A DNA stretch of 7,685 nt, taken from JASFJH01 sp050117725 (GTDB lineage: Bacteria; Pseudomonadota; Gammaproteobacteria; AKS1). The DNA is taken from NCBI GenBank assembly GCA_050117725.1, contig JASFME010000108.1, positions 1-7,685 of the forward strand. Reading direction: 5' to 3'. A program made the position numbers and the translations under genes. Of the stretch, positions 6,541 through 7,685 are shown one piece after another (the first letter of the stretch is position 1; each line of letters opens with the position of its first letter). Below the pieces are notes generated by a model. The model made no database searches, was not told the origin of the DNA, and was given only the letters and a program-made list of their open reading frames with translations.

Positions 6541-6828
6541 ATGGCGAATGAAGGTTATCACGAGGCAATTGAAGACCTGAGTGATGCAACGAGAGACATG
6601 CATCGCGCCATCACATCGTTGATGGAAGAGCTGGAAGCGGTCGACTGGTACAACCAGCGGGTTGATGCATGTAAAGACTCTGAACTGAAAGCCATCCTTG
6701 CCCATAACCGGGATGAAGAAAAAGAGCATGCGGCAATGGTGCTGGAATGGATCCGCCGGCAGGACCCGAGTTTCGATAAAGAGTTGAAAGATTACCTGTT
6801 CACCGACAAGCCGATTGCCCACGAGTAA
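6541..6828 (+). CDS. Encapsulated-ferritin-type (EncFtn) ferroxidase
   Basis: This 95-residue, mostly helical protein strongly resembles the encapsulated ferritin of Rhodospirillum rubrum through the block MEELEAVDWYxQRVDA and then ILAHNRDEEKEHAAM. Family members are half-ferritins: two antiparallel helices that pair so that the di-iron ferroxidase centre forms at the subunit interface, oxidising Fe(II). The R. rubrum metal ligands E32, E62 and H65 correspond here to E30, E60 and H63; E29, E32, W36 and Y37 are also conserved. The ending, YLFTDKPIAHE, stops where the R. rubrum protein continues into its C-terminal encapsulin-loading peptide; no such peptide is visible. No encapsulin gene follows within the window. 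ATG 6541 has GGAG at 6530-6533. It would act in the cytoplasm, as a ferroxidase that cannot itself store iron, unless a shell is encoded elsewhere. Confidence 0.92.
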   Translation: MANEGYHEAIEDLSDATRDMHRAITSLMEELEAVDWYNQRVDACKDSELKAILAHNRDEEKEHAAMVLEWIRRQDPSFDKELKDYLFTDKPIAHE

Positions 6829-6868
6829 CTCTTGCTCGACGTGGCAGTCCTGAACGGGCAGCCCCTGA

Positions 6869-7685
6869 ATGTCCGTTGATAATGCCGTCACCCTTGTCAG
6901 GTCGATGCGGCCTGCATTTCTGTTATTGACGCCGGTGTGCATTTTGCTCGGGGTGGCAACGGCATTCAGGTCAGCCCCATCACTCGTGATAGTAGATGTC
7001 GTGCTGGTGCTGGTCGGCGCCTTGCTGGCGCACATCAGCGTCAACCTGCTCAACGAGTATCATGATTTTCGTAGTGGCCTGGACTTCAGGACGATCCGCA
7101 CCGCGTTCAGCGGTGGCAGTGGCGCCCTCGTGGAACGGCCGGGCGCGGCCAACCTGGTGCGCAATGCCGGGATTGTGGCACTGTTGCTTGCCGCCGCGAT
7201 CGGTGTCTACTTTCTCACCACGCAGGGACTGTCGCTGTTGCCGATTGGTATCCTCGGCCTGCTGGTCATCATCAGTTACACGCCCTGGATCAATCGCCAC
7301 CCGGTACTGTGCCTGCTTGCCCCCGGCCTCGGTTTTGGTCCATTAATGGTGCTGGGCACGCACGTCGCGTTAACCGGCGAGTATTCGGTTACCGCATTTG
7401 TTGTGTCGCTCGTACCGTTTTTCCTCGTCAACAACCTGTTGCTGTTCAACCAGTACCCGGACATCGAGGCGGACCGCAGTGTCGGTCGCCGGCATTTCCC
7501 GATCGCCTACGGCATACGCACCAGTAATATTGTCTATGCCCTTTTCATGCTGGCGAGCTGTGTCACCATCATGGCAGGGATCTGGCTGGGCTATCTGCCC
7601 GGACTGGCGATAATCGCGTTGCTGCCTGTGCTCGCCGCAGCCCTGGCGCTGGCGGGCATGATTATAGACGGCGGAGTGGGCCGCA
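6869..7685 (+). CDS. UbiA/MenA-like polyprenyltransferase, 3'-partial
   Basis: The frame is open from ATG 6869 (a TGA directly precedes it) to the window end: 272 codons without a stop. The protein is very hydrophobic, with repeated membrane helices, as expected for UbiA-superfamily enzymes that transfer a polyprenyl group to an aromatic or other acceptor in the inner membrane. The first Mg-diphosphate motif is N62-E-Y-H-D66-F-R-S-G-L-D72, like MenA's N-D-x-x-D-x5-D but with Glu for the first Asp. The second is D198-I-E-A-D202-R-S-V-G206-R, matching D-x-E-x-D-x3-G-K/R. This resembles the MenA branch (dihydroxynaphthoate prenyltransferase), but the acceptor cannot be told from sequence alone. 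The ribosome site at 6869 is poor; ATG 6905 (codon 13) with a nearby AGG is an alternative. It starts 40 nt after the EncFtn gene and may be co-transcribed with it. Confidence 0.85.
   Translation, partial: MSVDNAVTLVRSMRPAFLLLTPVCILLGVATAFRSAPSLVIVDVVLVLVGALLAHISVNLLNEYHDFRSGLDFRTIRTAFSGGSGALVERPGAANLVRNAGIVALLLAAAIGVYFLTTQGLSLLPIGILGLLVIISYTPWINRHPVLCLLAPGLGFGPLMVLGTHVALTGEYSVTAFVVSLVPFFLVNNLLLFNQYPDIEADRSVGRRHFPIAYGIRTSNIVYALFMLASCVTIMAGIWLGYLPGLAIIALLPVLAAALALAGMIIDGGVGR

Noticed and set aside
6829..6879. In-frame extension after the EncFtn stop, 16 codons ending in PLNVR, which might be a read-through encapsulin-loading peptide
   Set aside because: It only loosely resembles known loading peptides, needs TAA read-through, and overlaps the start of the next gene.
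6385..7053. Minus-strand open frame of 222 codons covering the EncFtn gene
   Set aside because: It is antisense to a clear EncFtn gene and the UbiA start, and shows no known domain or ribosome site.

Overview
The window is about 7.7 kb, with every supported gene on the + strand. It holds one compact redox operon followed by a short second transcription unit. The Rnf proteins, the 7Fe ferredoxin and the codon use (moderately GC-rich, perhaps mid-50s percent by eye) point to a gammaproteobacterium. RnfB, RnfD and RnfG read like enteric RsxB, RsxD and RsxG, but with a short RnfC. An environmental, sulfur-oxidiser- or diazotroph-like lineage is a guess; no taxonomic marker is present.

Region 1 (1-1280) is the 3' part, or all, of a HEAT-repeat protein gene, then a FdxA-type seven-iron ferredoxin gene 25 nt downstream. 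Region 2 (1311-6373) is a complete rnfABCDGE cluster in canonical order, with gaps of 2-17 nt or overlaps of 4-11 nt. It encodes the membrane ferredoxin:NAD+ oxidoreductase. RnfC (NADH/FMN, two 4Fe-4S clusters) and RnfB (three predicted 4Fe-4S clusters) form the cytoplasmic arm. RnfA and RnfE carry the four membrane cysteines of the shared intramembrane Fe-S site. RnfD and RnfG carry the covalent-FMN threonines. The upstream ferredoxin is the obvious candidate soluble electron partner; the HEAT protein may be an assembly or scaffold factor (inference). No nth, rnfH or apbE gene lies in the window.

Region 3 (6374-6540) is a 167-nt intergenic stretch with a weak candidate extended -10 promoter and no convincing terminator. 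Region 4 (6541-7685) has a small gene for an encapsulated-ferritin-type (EncFtn) ferroxidase that lacks a visible C-terminal encapsulin-loading peptide. It is followed, 40 nt later, by a UbiA/MenA-like polyprenyltransferase gene that runs off the window end without a stop codon.

Taken together the window reads as low-potential electron transfer (Rnf plus ferredoxin) next to iron buffering and quinone/lipid prenylation. Such a set would suit anaerobic or nitrogen-fixing metabolism, but no nif gene is visible to prove that. The points most worth a second look are the EncFtn without encapsulin, the altered cysteine spacing in RnfB and FdxA, and the HEAT-ferredoxin-Rnf arrangement.
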